Assembly: GCA_001563305.1 (NCBI GenBank) | Contig: CP013703.1 | Span: 1,529,504-1,593,503 of the forward strand | Direction of reading: 5' to 3' | From: a methanogenic archaeon mixed culture ISO4-G1 | Lineage (GTDB): Archaea > Thermoplasmatota > Thermoplasmata > Methanomassiliicoccales > Methanomethylophilaceae | DNA: 64,000 bases | The notes under the pieces: generated by a model | Seen by the model: only the letters and a program-made list of their open reading frames with translations | Database searches by the model: none | Told to the model about the DNA's origin: nothing | Shown: positions 8,031 to 17,247 of the stretch, one piece after another | How the letters are laid out: each line of letters opens with the position of its first letter | Position numbering within the stretch: position 1 is the first letter of the stretch | Translations under genes and position numbers: made by a program

Positions 8031-9116
8031 ATGAGATTCGTTGACGTCAACCCGTTCTTCTACCCCTACAGGGGAGGCATCGAGAACCGTATGAACGACA
8101 CCGCCCGTCTCCTCACCGAGATGGGGCATGAGGTCATCATCCTCACCAGCCGTCTTCCCGGTACGGAGGAAGAGGAGGTCATGGAGGGCGGCTACAGGGT
8201 CATTAGGCTCAAGTCGAAGTTCATCAACGTCTACAACCCGCCTTTCGTCACGTCGGAGAACGTATACGAGACGCTGGTATCCCTCGATCCCGATTCAGTG
8301 AACTACAACTACAGATGGGCTCCCAGCTACAACAAGCCCATGAAGAGGTACGACGGGAGGAAGCTGTTCACCTACCACAACATGTGGGGCGAGGGGACCG
8401 GGGCGATGAAGGTCGCATCCGAGTTCAACGACTGGAGGTTCCGCAGCACCCTCGAGAGCTTCGATCACATCATATCGGTCAGCAACTACGTCAAAGAGGA
8501 CCTGGTCCGCAGGGGGATCCCGGCGGACAGGATAACCACCATCCCCAACGGATTCCACTGCAAGCCGTTCGTCAGGGGCGAGGAGGAGGACTTCATCCTC
8601 TCGCTGGGAAGGATCGTCAAGGTCAAGGGCCTGAGGTACCTGATCGAGGCCATGAAGGACATCGATTCCAAACTCGTGGTGTGCGGGAAGGGTCCCGAAC
8701 TGAAGAAGCTGGAGAAGCAGGCCGCAAGGATGCATCTCGGCGACAAGGTCGAATTCAAGGGATACGTATCCGAGGAGGAGAAGCACCATCTCATGGACAG
8801 CTGCAAGCTGTTCGTCATGCCGTCGCTCTTCGAGGCGTTCGGAATAGCCGCCGTCGAGCTGATGTCCCACGGAAGGCCCCTGGTGTGCACAAACGTCAAC
8901 GGTCTGCCTGAGACCGTCGGGGACGGGGCGATAACTGTGGATCCGAAAAGCCCGTCACAGCTGGCGGATGCGGTGAACTCGCTGCTTTCCGACGATGATT
9001 ACAGGTTCGAGATGGGTGAGAAGGCGAGGAAACAGGCCGAATCCTTCGCCTGGGAGAACTTCACCGATCTCCTGGAGAGGACGGTCTTCGGAACAAAGTC
9101 CGAAGACCGTCCGTGA
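8031..9116 (+). CDS. GT4-family glycosyltransferase
   Basis: The 361-residue retaining glycosyltransferase has a GT-B fold. The N-terminal acceptor domain starts with the glycine-rich NPFFYPYRGGIENR. Linker and donor domain carry LSLGRIVKVKG, and the GT4 catalytic E-x7-E is FEAFGIAAVE (about residues 270-279). It probably adds a sugar from an NDP-sugar to a surface glycan or lipid. It is cotranscribed with the DedA-like gene. Its last codons contain a 13-base hairpin shared with the convergent gene end. Confidence 0.85.
   Translation: MRFVDVNPFFYPYRGGIENRMNDTARLLTEMGHEVIILTSRLPGTEEEEVMEGGYRVIRLKSKFINVYNPPFVTSENVYETLVSLDPDSVNYNYRWAPSYNKPMKRYDGRKLFTYHNMWGEGTGAMKVASEFNDWRFRSTLESFDHIISVSNYVKEDLVRRGIPADRITTIPNGFHCKPFVRGEEEDFILSLGRIVKVKGLRYLIEAMKDIDSKLVVCGKGPELKKLEKQAARMHLGDKVEFKGYVSEEEKHHLMDSCKLFVMPSLFEAFGIAAVELMSHGRPLVCTNVNGLPETVGDGAITVDPKSPSQLADAVNSLLSDDDYRFEMGEKARKQAESFAWENFTDLLERTVFGTKSEDRP
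9080..9111. terminator. 13-base-pair hairpin inside the 3' end of the GT4 gene
   Basis: GACGGTCTTCGGA (9080-9092) is perfectly complementary to 9099-9111 across a six-base loop. It lies within the last codons of the GT4 gene and three genes-worth of context make it a bidirectional terminator: the next gene converges and ends at 9120. Confidence 0.6.
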
Positions 9117-9119
9117 AGA

Positions 9120-9749
9120 TCACTCCTTCGGCATTATGAAATTCGTAGGGGTCTGGACCTCGACCTCGGGGAACGTCACTCCGTTCTCCTTGCCGAGCTG
9201 TATGCACTTCAGGATCCAGGCCATGTTCCTGCCGAGGGACCTCATCGTCTGAAGGCCCTCCTTGTCCAGCTGCACTTCGTCTGGGTTGCGCCCGTGGGTC
9301 ATGTTCCAGTACTGGGATCCCGGGACGATCATGTGGTTCATCAGATAATACTGATTGAGCCTCTCAAACGATGCGGTGTTCCCGCCCCTGCGGGCGTTGA
9401 CCACTGATGCCGCGACCTTTCCCCTGCACTTCTTCCCGTTAACGTAGAAGAAACGGTCCATCCATGCGCAGAGCTGCGCGGCGGGACCGGAGTAGTACAC
9501 GGGTGCCCCGAAGACGAATCCGTCGAACTCCTCGACCCTGGCACCGATCTCGTTGACATCGTCATTGACGACGCAGCGGCCCTCCTTCCTGCAGTATCCG
9601 CATGCCTTGCATCCGGGGGTGTCGCCCTTACCGATCCAGTGGATCTCGGTGGAGATCCCGTTCTCTTCCAATGTGCCAGCAAGTTCCTTGAGCGATGTGT
9701 ACGTACAACCGTTCTCGTGTGGGCTTCCGTTTACGAGGAGCACTTTCAT
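9120..9749 (-). CDS. NADPH-dependent FMN reductase / flavodoxin-like oxidoreductase
   Basis: The 209-residue flavodoxin-fold protein has the N-terminal phosphate-binding loop NGSPHENGCT and a cysteine-containing CKACGYCRKEGRC segment. That segment is typical of iron-sulfur flavoproteins and related reductases, although the compact CxxC spacing differs from classical Isf. GAPVYYSGPAAQ marks the FMN-binding loop. The start is ATG 9749, rather than the TTG six bases upstream, because the protein then begins MKVLLVNGSP as in the family. It probably moves electrons from NAD(P)H or ferredoxin to a small acceptor; the partner is unknown. Confidence 0.8.
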   Translation of the reverse strand: MKVLLVNGSPHENGCTYTSLKELAGTLEENGISTEIHWIGKGDTPGCKACGYCRKEGRCVVNDDVNEIGARVEEFDGFVFGAPVYYSGPAAQLCAWMDRFFYVNGKKCRGKVAASVVNARRGGNTASFERLNQYYLMNHMIVPGSQYWNMTHGRNPDEVQLDKEGLQTMRSLGRNMAWILKCIQLGKENGVTFPEVEVQTPTNFIMPKE

Positions 9750-9833
9750 GGACAATCCGAACGATTACGGATAGATTATAGTTTGCCAGACTGGAAGCCA
9801 ACGGTTATTTCTACCGTTTCCGATACGGAGTGC

Positions 9834-10313
9834 ATGACAGACGTGATCATGCACACCACAATGGGCGACATCAAGATCAGAATGCACGATGATATGCCCA
9901 TCACCACAGGCAACTTCATCAAACTGGCCAAGGAAGGGTTCTACAACGGAACGATCTTCCACAGAGTCATCGAGGACTTCATGAACCAGGGAGGGGACCC
10001 CACTGGCACCGGAATGGGCGGACCCGGATACACCATCGACGACGAGTTCGGAAAGGGACACTCCAACGTCAGGGGCACCATCGCCATGGCCAACACCGGC
10101 AGGCCCCACAGCGGAGGAAGCCAGTTCTTCATCAACGTCGTAGACAACACCTATCTCGACAAGGAGGATCCCAGGACCCCCTACGCGCACCCCGTCTTCG
10201 GTACCGTCATCGAGGGAATGGAGGTCGCGGACGCCATCAACAAGGTCGACACCGACAGGAACGACAAGCCCCTGAAGGACGTCAAGATCGAGTCCATCGA
10301 CATCATCGAGTGA
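9834..10313 (+). CDS. Cyclophilin-type peptidyl-prolyl cis-trans isomerase
   Basis: The 159-residue single-domain cyclophilin catalyses proline isomerisation in the cytoplasm. Motifs include FHRVIEDFMNQGGDPTGTG (active-site Arg, Phe and Gln), MANTGRPHSGGSQFFI and the HPVFGTVIEGM region. ATG 9834 begins MTDVIMHTTMGDIKI, the usual N-terminus; the longer upstream frame overlaps the divergent reductase promoter. It overlaps or abuts the marker 8 gene, which starts five bases after its stop. Confidence 0.92.
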   Translation: MTDVIMHTTMGDIKIRMHDDMPITTGNFIKLAKEGFYNGTIFHRVIEDFMNQGGDPTGTGMGGPGYTIDDEFGKGHSNVRGTIAMANTGRPHSGGSQFFINVVDNTYLDKEDPRTPYAHPVFGTVIEGMEVADAINKVDTDRNDKPLKDVKIESIDIIE

Positions 10314-10318
10314 TACAT

Positions 10319-11149
10319 ATGTCCAGACACGTGATGGAATGCCTCGGGAAGAGCCGTGTGACCATAGTCGACGGCAAGGTGGTCGAGGTCACCGAACCCA
10401 GGGTGAAGTACTGCCCCCTCTTCGACAAGACCAACGGGATCAAGGAGCTAAACGAGGAATCCATCCGCAAGAACATCGAGTTCCGCATCAAGGATTTCGG
10501 GATGTGCACCGAGAACAGGGTCACGAGGATGGACAACTTCCTCGCCTTCGGCATATCCGAATTGCTGTGTCTGGCACTTAAGAACAAGAAGATCGAGGCA
10601 GCGGTTATCGGGGCCGACGGATGCGGTACCGCGGTCATCAAGGACCCCGCGCTCGTGCAAGGCATGGGCGGCAGGATCTCCGGCATCTGCGAGACCTCCC
10701 CGATCCAGACGGTCATCGAGGCCATCGGACCGGAGAATGTCGTCGACCCGGAGACCGCCAAGCTGGACATGATCGAGGGGGTCTGCATGGCTTACGACAA
10801 GGGATATCACAAGGTCGCCGTCACCACGCCTTCGGTCAAGGATGCGCAGATGATGAGGGACATGTTCGGAACGGACCTCATCATCATGGGCGTCCACACG
10901 TCATGCATGTCCGAGGAGGACGCCGAACTCGCGTTCGAGCTGTTCGACGTCATCACCGCATGCGCGTCCAAGAACGTCAGGGCGATGTACCACAAATCCC
11001 CCGAGAAGTATCTGGCCGCCGGGAACAAGGTCCCGATCTACGGCATAACCGACATCGGGAAGGAGCTCATGTGGGACAAGCTCAACGAGCTGGGCAGGAA
11101 ACCCTACGACCCTTCGGAGAAGGAAGTCCCTCCTTCGCCACTCATCTGA
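10319..11149 (+). CDS. Methanogenesis marker protein 8 (DUF2099)
   Basis: The 276-residue protein matches the DUF2099 family, found essentially in methanogens and used as a genomic marker of methanogenesis; its biochemical role is not established. Conserved features include the N-terminal HVMECLGKSRV, the cysteine at RVKYCPLF, IGADGCGTAVI and VHTSCMS. The start is taken at ATG 10319 (MSRHVMEC), not at the GTG overlapping the upstream stop. It is in one transcription unit with the cyclophilin gene. Confidence 0.88.
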   Translation: MSRHVMECLGKSRVTIVDGKVVEVTEPRVKYCPLFDKTNGIKELNEESIRKNIEFRIKDFGMCTENRVTRMDNFLAFGISELLCLALKNKKIEAAVIGADGCGTAVIKDPALVQGMGGRISGICETSPIQTVIEAIGPENVVDPETAKLDMIEGVCMAYDKGYHKVAVTTPSVKDAQMMRDMFGTDLIIMGVHTSCMSEEDAELAFELFDVITACASKNVRAMYHKSPEKYLAAGNKVPIYGITDIGKELMWDKLNELGRKPYDPSEKEVPPSPLI

Positions 11150-11155
11150 AACTGC

Positions 11156-11527
11156 TTACAATTCTTCCCCCAGGTACGAATCTATCACGAGATGCGTACC
11201 TGAGCGGAGCATGATTATGGGGACGCCCTCCTTGCGGAGTCTCCTCCTCAGCTCCTTGTCGTTGGTGAGCACGTAACCGCCGGTCCTCGCCGCCAGTTCA
11301 ACCACGGCGTTGTCGCCGGTGTATTCTGTGGGGATGATCTCGTACTTGCGTGCGAGGGCTATCGCGGCCTTGGCGTACCTGTGGTCCATGTGCTTCAATT
11401 CACCGACCAGAGGGCCGGGGACGACGATCCTGACCTCGCCCAGGAGATCCCTGAGGGCGAGGTCCAGGTTCATCTTCAACTCAAAAGGCATGAGTAAGGC
11501 GTTTGTGTCGAGAACGACGGTCTGCAT
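11156..11527 (-). CDS. PIN-domain nuclease (Fcf1/Utp23-like)
   Basis: The 123-residue single PIN domain starts with MQTVVLDTNALLMPF (first catalytic Asp). It continues with the conserved Glu in LVGELKHM and the Asp in TGDNAVVELA, and ends with VLTNDKELRRRLR. This acidic set binds metal for single-strand RNA cleavage. It lies immediately downstream of aIF2-gamma on the same strand, an arrangement common in archaea, so a housekeeping RNA-processing role is more likely than a toxin. No antitoxin gene is adjacent. Confidence 0.85.
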   Translation of the reverse strand: MQTVVLDTNALLMPFELKMNLDLALRDLLGEVRIVVPGPLVGELKHMDHRYAKAAIALARKYEIIPTEYTGDNAVVELAARTGGYVLTNDKELRRRLRKEGVPIIMLRSGTHLVIDSYLGEEL

Positions 11528-11531
11528 GATC

Positions 11532-12773
11532 TCACTGGTCTACGATACCGTAACCGATGAGTCTCCACTTGTTGGAGATCCTTCTCGAGATCGCGACCCT
11601 CTGTCCGGGCAGGATGCACACGGGGATCTTGAGGACTACCTCAGCGGATCCGTTCCTTGCGCTCTTGACGACACCGACCGTTGTGGCAGTTCCCACGCTG
11701 AGCATCAGGGGCTCGTTGCTCTTGATGTCCTCGACGCTGAGCTCGGATGACGATCCGACGACACGGTCGAGCAGGGTGGTCTTCATCTTGAAGTCGTGCA
11801 CGACGGCTGGAAGCTCTCCGGGGACACCGACGACCCTTCCGGTCAGACCGTCGGACTTCGTGATGGAAGCGTCGAGTCCGGTACCGATGGCGATGAGTCC
11901 TCCGGGGACGACCGATTTGACGGAACGTCCGCCCGCCTCGAGGGATGTGACCGTTGCGGTGATCCTCTCGTAGACGACCTTCCCTGCGACCTCGGTCTTC
12001 CTTCCGGGCGAGATCTCGATCTCGTCGCCGACCTTCAGGGTCCCCTGGATGAGTGTTCCTCCCAGGACTCCTCCCTTCAGGTCCTCCGGCTTGGTTCCGG
12101 GGGAGTTGATGTCGAAGGAACGTGCCACGTGCATCAGCGGGGATGCCTTGGAGTTCCTCTTGATCTTTGCGACGATGTTCTCCTCGATAGCCTCGATCAG
12201 CATGTCGATGTTGACACCGCGGTTGGCCGAGATGGGGATGATCGGAGCGTTCTCCGCGATCGTTCCCTTCACGAACTCCTTGATCTGCTTGTAGTTCTCG
12301 ATGGCCTGTTCCCTGGTGACGATGTCGATCTTGTTCTGGACGATGATGATCTTGTCGATACCGATGATAGACAGGGCCATCAGATGCTCCTTGGTCTGGG
12401 GCTGGGGACACTTCTCGTTCGCAGCCACCAACAGGAGCGCTCCGTCCATGAGTGCGGCTCCCGACAGCATCGTTGCCATCAGGGTCTCGTGACCGGGCGC
12501 GTCCACGAAGGACACAGCCCTGAGATACTCCGTGTCTGCGCCGCAGTTCTTGCACTTCTTGCTGGTGCCGTACGCTGCCGCGCCCTGACATTCAGGACAC
12601 TTGTAGAACGCTACGTCCGCGTACCCGAGACGGATCGAGATTCCTCTCTTCAGTTCCTCGGAGTGACGGTCTGTCCACTCGCCGGAGAGCGCCTTGGTGA
12701 GCGTGGTCTTTCCGTGGTCGACGTGACCGATCATCCCGATGTTGATCTCGGGCTGCTTTGGTACTTTCATCAT
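11532..12773 (-). CDS. eif2g: Translation initiation factor aIF2 gamma subunit
   Basis: The 413-residue GTPase delivers initiator Met-tRNA to the small ribosomal subunit. G-motifs are GHVDHGKT (G1), DAPGHE (G3) and NKID (G4). The archaeal zinc knuckle [19 protein letters not shown] lies between the G2 and G3 motifs. Domains II and III follow to full length. The start is the ATGATG at 12773/12770, which overlaps the S6e stop, so both genes are in one operon with the downstream PIN-domain gene. Confidence 0.97.
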   Translation of the reverse strand: MMKVPKQPEINIGMIGHVDHGKTTLTKALSGEWTDRHSEELKRGISIRLGYADVAFYKCPECQGAAAYGTSKKCKNCGADTEYLRAVSFVDAPGHETLMATMLSGAALMDGALLLVAANEKCPQPQTKEHLMALSIIGIDKIIIVQNKIDIVTREQAIENYKQIKEFVKGTIAENAPIIPISANRGVNIDMLIEAIEENIVAKIKRNSKASPLMHVARSFDINSPGTKPEDLKGGVLGGTLIQGTLKVGDEIEISPGRKTEVAGKVVYERITATVTSLEAGGRSVKSVVPGGLIAIGTGLDASITKSDGLTGRVVGVPGELPAVVHDFKMKTTLLDRVVGSSSELSVEDIKSNEPLMLSVGTATTVGVVKSARNGSAEVVLKIPVCILPGQRVAISRRISNKWRLIGYGIVDQ

Positions 12774-13168
12774 TTCTCCGCGGGTGCCTCGGGGTTGAGA
12801 CACTCCTCGATGGACTTGGATCCGTACTCCTCGATGACGGCGTTGATCTGGACGATGGCCTCGGAGATCGCGTTACCGCGGATTGCGGTTCTCTTCCTCT
12901 CTCCGTGGTACCTCTCCTTGAATCCCTTTCCGTCAGAGAGCAGGAGCTTGACCCTCTTGTTTCCGGGAAGGTCCTTCCTCATAGGAGTTCCGTCGGAATC
13001 GGATCCGCCGGTGATCTTGATTTTGTACTCGGGGAGACCAAAGAAGACTCCGTCGACTGTCTCTCCGATAGTAATACCGATCAGAGAGTTCGCGTGGTGA
13101 CCGGAGACAGTCACATTGTATGACTTTCCGGTTTTCTTGTCATTAACAACAGCTTTGAATTCTGCCAT
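12770..13168 (-). CDS. rps6e: Ribosomal protein S6e
   Basis: The 132-residue protein matches archaeal S6e. It begins [17 protein letters not shown] and contains the [16 protein letters not shown] segment and the basic [16 protein letters not shown]. It is a component of the 30S subunit and leads the S6e, aIF2-gamma, PIN operon. A TATA-like TTTTTAAATG lies at 13201-13210 on the minus strand. A short inverted repeat, ACACC...GGTGT (13174-13190), lies in the leader. Confidence 0.96.
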   Translation of the reverse strand: MAEFKAVVNDKKTGKSYNVTVSGHHANSLIGITIGETVDGVFFGLPEYKIKITGGSDSDGTPMRKDLPGNKRVKLLLSDGKGFKERYHGERKRTAIRGNAISEAIVQINAVIEEYGSKSIEECLNPEAPAEK

Positions 13169-13261
13169 TTGAACACCTGTACGCGGGTGTAATAAAGGTG
13201 CATTTAAAAAGATTGCCCATGGAAGGGCCTGTACCGACCCCGTGTGACGGCATCGGGGCCG

Positions 13262-14059
13262 TCACATCTGGTCGATCATACGGAGAACCATGAATGCGCA
13301 GCGTTCCGCGGCCTTCTTCTCGAACTCCGAGTAATCCTCCATGTCGGAGCCGTCCGCCTTGTCGGATACGGCCCTGATAATGACAAACGGGATGTCGTTA
13401 AGATAGCACGCCTGTGCTATCGCCCCGCCCTCCATCTCGCAGCAGAGTCCGCCGAAGTTGTCCAGGATCGTCTGCTTCTGCTCGGGGGTCGCTATGAACT
13501 GGTCGCCGGTGCACACCCTGCCTTCGAGGTAGTGCACCCCCACCTCGTATTCCGAAAGGGCCTTCTTCGCCAGCTCCCTGAGCTTGGGATCGGCCTGGAA
13601 CGCGTACAATCCGGTGTAGGGGATCTCCCCCTTGACGAACCCTATGGGGCTCACATCGAAGTCGTGCTGGACAGCATCCGTGGATATGACGAAGTCACCG
13701 ATGTCCAGCCTGTTGTCCAGGGAACCGGCCGCACCGGTGTTGATGACCCTGGTGACATTGAACTTATTGATCAGCGTGTGAGCGCACAGGCCCGCATTGA
13801 CCTTACCCATTCCGCACTGGACGACAACGACCTCCTGATCCTCCAGGACACCGACGCAGAACTCCATGCTGGCTATGGTCTCCGTGTACTCGATGGTCAT
13901 CGCATCCTTCAGCTTCTCGATCTCCGGTACCATCGCACCGATGATCCCGATCCTCTCGGGTTGGTCATCGGTTTCTTGTCCTTGACCCGCTATATACGAG
14001 CAGGCGAACACCGCCACCACTGCCACCGCGATCACCGCGAGGAGTCCTTTATTGTCCAT
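13262..14059 (-). CDS. MTA/SAH nucleosidase with N-terminal membrane anchor
   Basis: The catalytic domain matches 5'-methylthioadenosine/S-adenosylhomocysteine nucleosidase (MtnN/Pfs family), which hydrolyses MTA or SAH to adenine and the thioribosyl product. Visible motifs are [30 protein letters not shown] and the catalytic SDKADGSD. Unusually, residues 1-35 form a hydrophobic anchor ending [10 protein letters not shown], possibly a lipoprotein-type cysteine. The start is ATG 14059 ([12 protein letters not shown]); 14083 would only add eight polar residues. Its N-terminus resembles those of the two binding proteins at 515 and 39439, so the enzyme may be tethered outside the cell. Confidence 0.85.
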   Translation of the reverse strand: MDNKGLLAVIAVAVVAVFACSYIAGQGQETDDQPERIGIIGAMVPEIEKLKDAMTIEYTETIASMEFCVGVLEDQEVVVVQCGMGKVNAGLCAHTLINKFNVTRVINTGAAGSLDNRLDIGDFVISTDAVQHDFDVSPIGFVKGEIPYTGLYAFQADPKLRELAKKALSEYEVGVHYLEGRVCTGDQFIATPEQKQTILDNFGGLCCEMEGGAIAQACYLNDIPFVIIRAVSDKADGSDMEDYSEFEKKAAERCAFMVLRMIDQM

Positions 14060-14138
14060 ACTATCGCGTAGATGCTCATGCAATAAATCGATATCCGTCG
14101 AAGATGCGGGATTTGTTCAGGATACCATCTAAAAAACG

Positions 14139-14182
14139 TTAAATACGATTTTGCTATGTGTAGCGTGCTAACACGTAGCACG
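14139..14182 (+). promoter_or_regulatory. Promoter and palindromic operator of ADH synthase gene
   Basis: A TATA-like TTAAATAC (14139-14146) is followed by the perfect inverted repeat CGTGCTA-N5-TAGCACG (14164-14182), which lies over the expected transcription start and ten bases before the ATG. Repression by a dimeric regulator, perhaps sensing aromatic amino acids, is inferred from position. Confidence 0.6.
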
Positions 14183-14191
14183 GTGATTAAG

Positions 14192-14983
14192 ATGTACGGA
14201 AAGAACATCAGGATCGAAAGGATAATGGACAGAGCGAGCGGAAACGCTGTAATCGTACCAATGGACCACGGCATAAGCGTGGGTCCGATAGCGGGTCTCA
14301 CGGACATGAAGAGTACCGTGGAGGATGTCGTAGAAGGCGGTGCGACCGCGGTCCTGATGCACAAGGGAATCGTCCCTCTGGGTCATAGGACATCGGGTCA
14401 CGATGTGGGCCTCATCCTCCATCTTTCCGCATCCACCGACATAGGGGTCAACTCCAACAACAAGGTCCTTGTCGCTACGGTGGAGGAGGCGCTCACCATG
14501 GGTGCCGACGCCGTCTCCATGCACATCAACGTGGGAGCGGAATGCGAACCTCAGATGCTCTCCGACCTCGGAATGGTATCGAGGAGCTGCCGCCAGTGGG
14601 GAATGCCCCTCATCGTCATGGCCTACCCACGCGGACCCAAGATCAAGGACTCGTTCGACCCCCAGGCGATCGCCCACGCGGCCAGGGTCGCCACCGAACT
14701 CGGTGCGGACATCGTCAAATGCAGCTACACCGGCGACATCGACTCCTTCAGGGAGGTCGTCAAGGGAACCGTCGTCCCGGTCGTCATCGCGGGAGGACCC
14801 AAGATGAACTCCGACATGGACGTCCTGAACATGGTCCACGATTCCCTCGAGGCCGGAGGACACGGGGTCTCCATGGGAAGGAACATCTTCCAGCACAAGG
14901 ACGTGCGCGGAATGATGAGTGCCGTATCGGACATCGTCCTCCACGGTGCAACCGTAGAAGAGGCTGCGAAGCATCTCAAATGA
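14192..14983 (+). CDS. 2-amino-3,7-dideoxy-D-threo-hept-6-ulosonate (ADH) synthase, archaeal AroA'
   Basis: The 263-residue class I aldolase-like enzyme belongs to the DhnA/FbaB family. In methanogens this subtype makes the first precursor of the alternative shikimate pathway from a 6-deoxy-5-ketofructose phosphate and aspartate semialdehyde. The sequence shows [11 protein letters not shown] near the N-terminus, the conserved YPRGPKIKD, the Schiff-base Lys in [11 protein letters not shown] and [12 protein letters not shown] 14192 ([13 protein letters not shown]) matches the family start; the longer frame covers the operator. A class I fructose-bisphosphate aldolase is the alternative. Confidence 0.82.
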   Translation: MYGKNIRIERIMDRASGNAVIVPMDHGISVGPIAGLTDMKSTVEDVVEGGATAVLMHKGIVPLGHRTSGHDVGLILHLSASTDIGVNSNNKVLVATVEEALTMGADAVSMHINVGAECEPQMLSDLGMVSRSCRQWGMPLIVMAYPRGPKIKDSFDPQAIAHAARVATELGADIVKCSYTGDIDSFREVVKGTVVPVVIAGGPKMNSDMDVLNMVHDSLEAGGHGVSMGRNIFQHKDVRGMMSAVSDIVLHGATVEEAAKHLK

Positions 14984-15034
14984 GACTGCTGGCACAATCC
15001 ATTTTATCATGAGTGGACCGCTCTCCGGAGCGGT

Positions 15035-15415
15035 TCACTCCAATTCTCTGAACAAATCTTGGAAAGTCCTGAAGAAGCCGTCCGTGTGATAGCTCAGCCA
15101 CGGCCTGTCGCGGATGTGGGCGTTCTCGCCGTAGACGACGTACACCCTCTTGCCCATCTGATGGGCGTAGATGATCTCCCCGATGCACCCGACGTACGGA
15201 TGATTCGGGATGGTGAGCTGTGCAACCAGTACGTCGCACCTCCTGATATTGGCGATCTGACTCTCCACCAGTTCCTTGTCGGAATCGAAGCCGTCGGAGA
15301 AGTCGTTGATGATCTCCATTCCTCTGCGGGCAAAACAATCGACGACTCTCTGTCTGGATGCCTGGACCTCGTTCCAGTCGCAGCTGTCCACCGCTCTGGC
15401 GTAATAGACTAGCAT
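15035..15415 (-). CDS. Nucleoside 2-deoxyribosyltransferase-like protein
   Basis: The 126-residue product resembles the nucleoside 2-deoxyribosyltransferase fold. A short N-terminal strand (MLVYYARAVD) is followed by a helix. Then come the SQIANIRRCDVLVAQLT segment and CIGEIIYAHQMGKRVYVVYG, with the Glu that acts as nucleophile in this family (GxE...A...GK.v). It follows aIF5B with a one-base overlap (TGATG), so it is translationally coupled. It may salvage or cleave a nucleoside or nucleotide; substrate unknown. Confidence 0.6.
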   Translation of the reverse strand: MLVYYARAVDSCDWNEVQASRQRVVDCFARRGMEIINDFSDGFDSDKELVESQIANIRRCDVLVAQLTIPNHPYVGCIGEIIYAHQMGKRVYVVYGENAHIRDRPWLSYHTDGFFRTFQDLFRELE

Positions 15416-17163
15416 CACATTCCCCAGAAGGGTTCGTCCTTCCTCTTGATGGCGATGGTCTCCTCCAGCGCCATCTGCTCGTCGGCGTTGAGGTCCATCT
15501 CCTTCAGGGGCTTGATCGAGGATCCGATGAGGTCCACGTAGATGATGTCTTCCTCGTTGATCTGCCTGCCGGCGGTGACGCCCTCGATACCGACGGCGAC
15601 CTCCTCTCCCTGCTTGGCCTCCTTGAGGGTGTCCTCCCCTGTGTGGATGGATTTGATCCTTCCGCAGTCACGGCCGTCGGGTCCGATGAGGTTCTCCCCG
15701 GGCCTGATCCTTCCGGCAAGGACCCTGACACCGACGATGGCGGGCTTGCTGGCGCGGAATATGCAGTTGGGCAGGATCATGAACTTGGCTGGGAACGAGA
15801 ACTCCGCCCTCTTGTCGCCTTCGTTCTGCCTCTTGGTCTCGTCGATCCATTCCATGTAGTCCTCGATGAGCTTGTATACGATCTGGTTGGTGATGACCTT
15901 CAGCTCGGGATGGTTGGCCAGCTCGGCCTCCGCGTCCTTGGACAGCTCCGAGTTGAATCCCAGGAGCACGCAGTTCTTCTTGTCCCCGTAGGCCGCTTCG
16001 ACGATGTCCCTGCGGGTGATCTCCCCGACACCGTACTTCCTGATGGGGATCTCGTTGGCCTTGGCCTCGAACGCCAGCGCCTCCAGGGATCCGACGGCGT
16101 CAGCCTTGATGGAGATACCGTTCTCGGAGGTCTCAATCTTGATCGTGGACTCCTCCTGGAGCGATTTGATGGCGGGGTCCTTCTCGTTCTTCACGACGAG
16201 GATGGGAGCACCGGCGATGACGCCTTCGACGTTCTGGCAGGAGATCTTCACTCCCGCCGCGGCATGGAGGACCGGCACGGAATCGAACCTGTCCCTGGGG
16301 TCGCGGATCTCGTCGAGGGGCTTGGGTTTCAGGATGGCCTTGACCTTGGTGACCACGGGCGCTCCCCTTGTACCGAGGGCGACCGTGTCCCCTTTCTTGA
16401 TGGTACCGGAATACAGGATCATGTCCAGCGTCTTTCCGAGTCCCCTCTCCTCCTTGATCTCCAGGATTGTTCCCTTTCCGGGACCCTCTCCCTTCTCGAG
16501 CTGGGACTCCAGGAAGCGCTGTGCCAGACCTATCAACACTAACAATAGGTCGGGCACTCCCTCCCCCTCCTTCGCGGAGATGGGGACCAGGGCGACGTTC
16601 TTGGTGAAGTCGTCGATCCTGTCGTACCTGTCTGCGTAGATGCCCTCGTCGGACAGCTGCGCGATGATCGTGTACAGCTTCTCGTTGAACACCTCGATTG
16701 TGTGAGCCTGCTGCTGCTTCTCCGAGAGGATGAACGGCCTACCCTCCTCCGATATCCATCCCTCGATGGTATCGATCTTGTTGAGTGCGATGACGAAGGG
16801 CGTCTTGTACTGCCTCAGGATGCGGATCGATTCGATCGTCTGGGGCATTAGACCTTCCCTGATGTCGATGACGAGAACTGCGATGTCGGCGAGGGAACCT
16901 CCCCTCGCGCGGAGCGTGATGAAGGAATGATGACCGGGCGTGTCGATGAAAAGAAGACCTGGCACACCGAACTTCTTGTTGCCGATGAGCTGTTTGCAGA
17001 CCTTGTAGATGTGCTCGATCGGGACCTCTGTGGCGCCTATGTGCTGCGTGATGGCGCCTGCCTCGCGAGCCTGGACGGACGTCCCCCTGATCCTGTCAAG
17101 GAGCTTCGTCTTTCCGTGATCCACATGACCGAGAACGCTCACAACGGGTTGTCTTATCGCCAT
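15415..17163 (-). CDS. infB: Translation initiation factor aIF5B (IF-2 family)
   Basis: The 582-residue GTPase promotes ribosomal subunit joining. G-motifs are [12 protein letters not shown] (G1), DTPGHH (G3) and ALNKIDT (G4). The C-terminal half holds the domain II and IV beta-barrels, including GTILEIKEERGLGKT. The length is normal for the archaeal short form, without an intein. Start ATG 17163 (MAIRQPVVSV) is preferred to the GTG nine bases upstream. A TATA-like TTATATACC at about 17202-17208 on the minus strand overlaps the end of the preceding terminator. Confidence 0.97.
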   Translation of the reverse strand: MAIRQPVVSVLGHVDHGKTKLLDRIRGTSVQAREAGAITQHIGATEVPIEHIYKVCKQLIGNKKFGVPGLLFIDTPGHHSFITLRARGGSLADIAVLVIDIREGLMPQTIESIRILRQYKTPFVIALNKIDTIEGWISEEGRPFILSEKQQQAHTIEVFNEKLYTIIAQLSDEGIYADRYDRIDDFTKNVALVPISAKEGEGVPDLLLVLIGLAQRFLESQLEKGEGPGKGTILEIKEERGLGKTLDMILYSGTIKKGDTVALGTRGAPVVTKVKAILKPKPLDEIRDPRDRFDSVPVLHAAAGVKISCQNVEGVIAGAPILVVKNEKDPAIKSLQEESTIKIETSENGISIKADAVGSLEALAFEAKANEIPIRKYGVGEITRRDIVEAAYGDKKNCVLLGFNSELSKDAEAELANHPELKVITNQIVYKLIEDYMEWIDETKRQNEGDKRAEFSFPAKFMILPNCIFRASKPAIVGVRVLAGRIRPGENLIGPDGRDCGRIKSIHTGEDTLKEAKQGEEVAVGIEGVTAGRQINEEDIIYVDLIGSSIKPLKEMDLNADEQMALEETIAIKRKDEPFWGM

Positions 17164-17209
17164 ATTCACCACGATCCATGTTCAATTAACCGACTTTAAC
17201 GGTATATAA

Positions 17210-17229
17210 CCCCTCCCAGACGGGAGGGG
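17210..17229 (-). terminator. GC-rich hairpin between ndk and aIF5B genes
   Basis: CCCCTCCC and GGGAGGGG pair across a four-base loop. It lies downstream of ndk and immediately upstream of the aIF5B promoter, separating two minus-strand units. Confidence 0.6.
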
Positions 17230-17247
17230 AATTAGTTTGATGCTGAA

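Noticed and set aside
11796..13100. A 434-codon plus-strand frame across aIF2-gamma and S6e
   Set aside because: It is the mirror of two certain genes and rich in Asp-Leu-Gly repeats typical of antisense translation.
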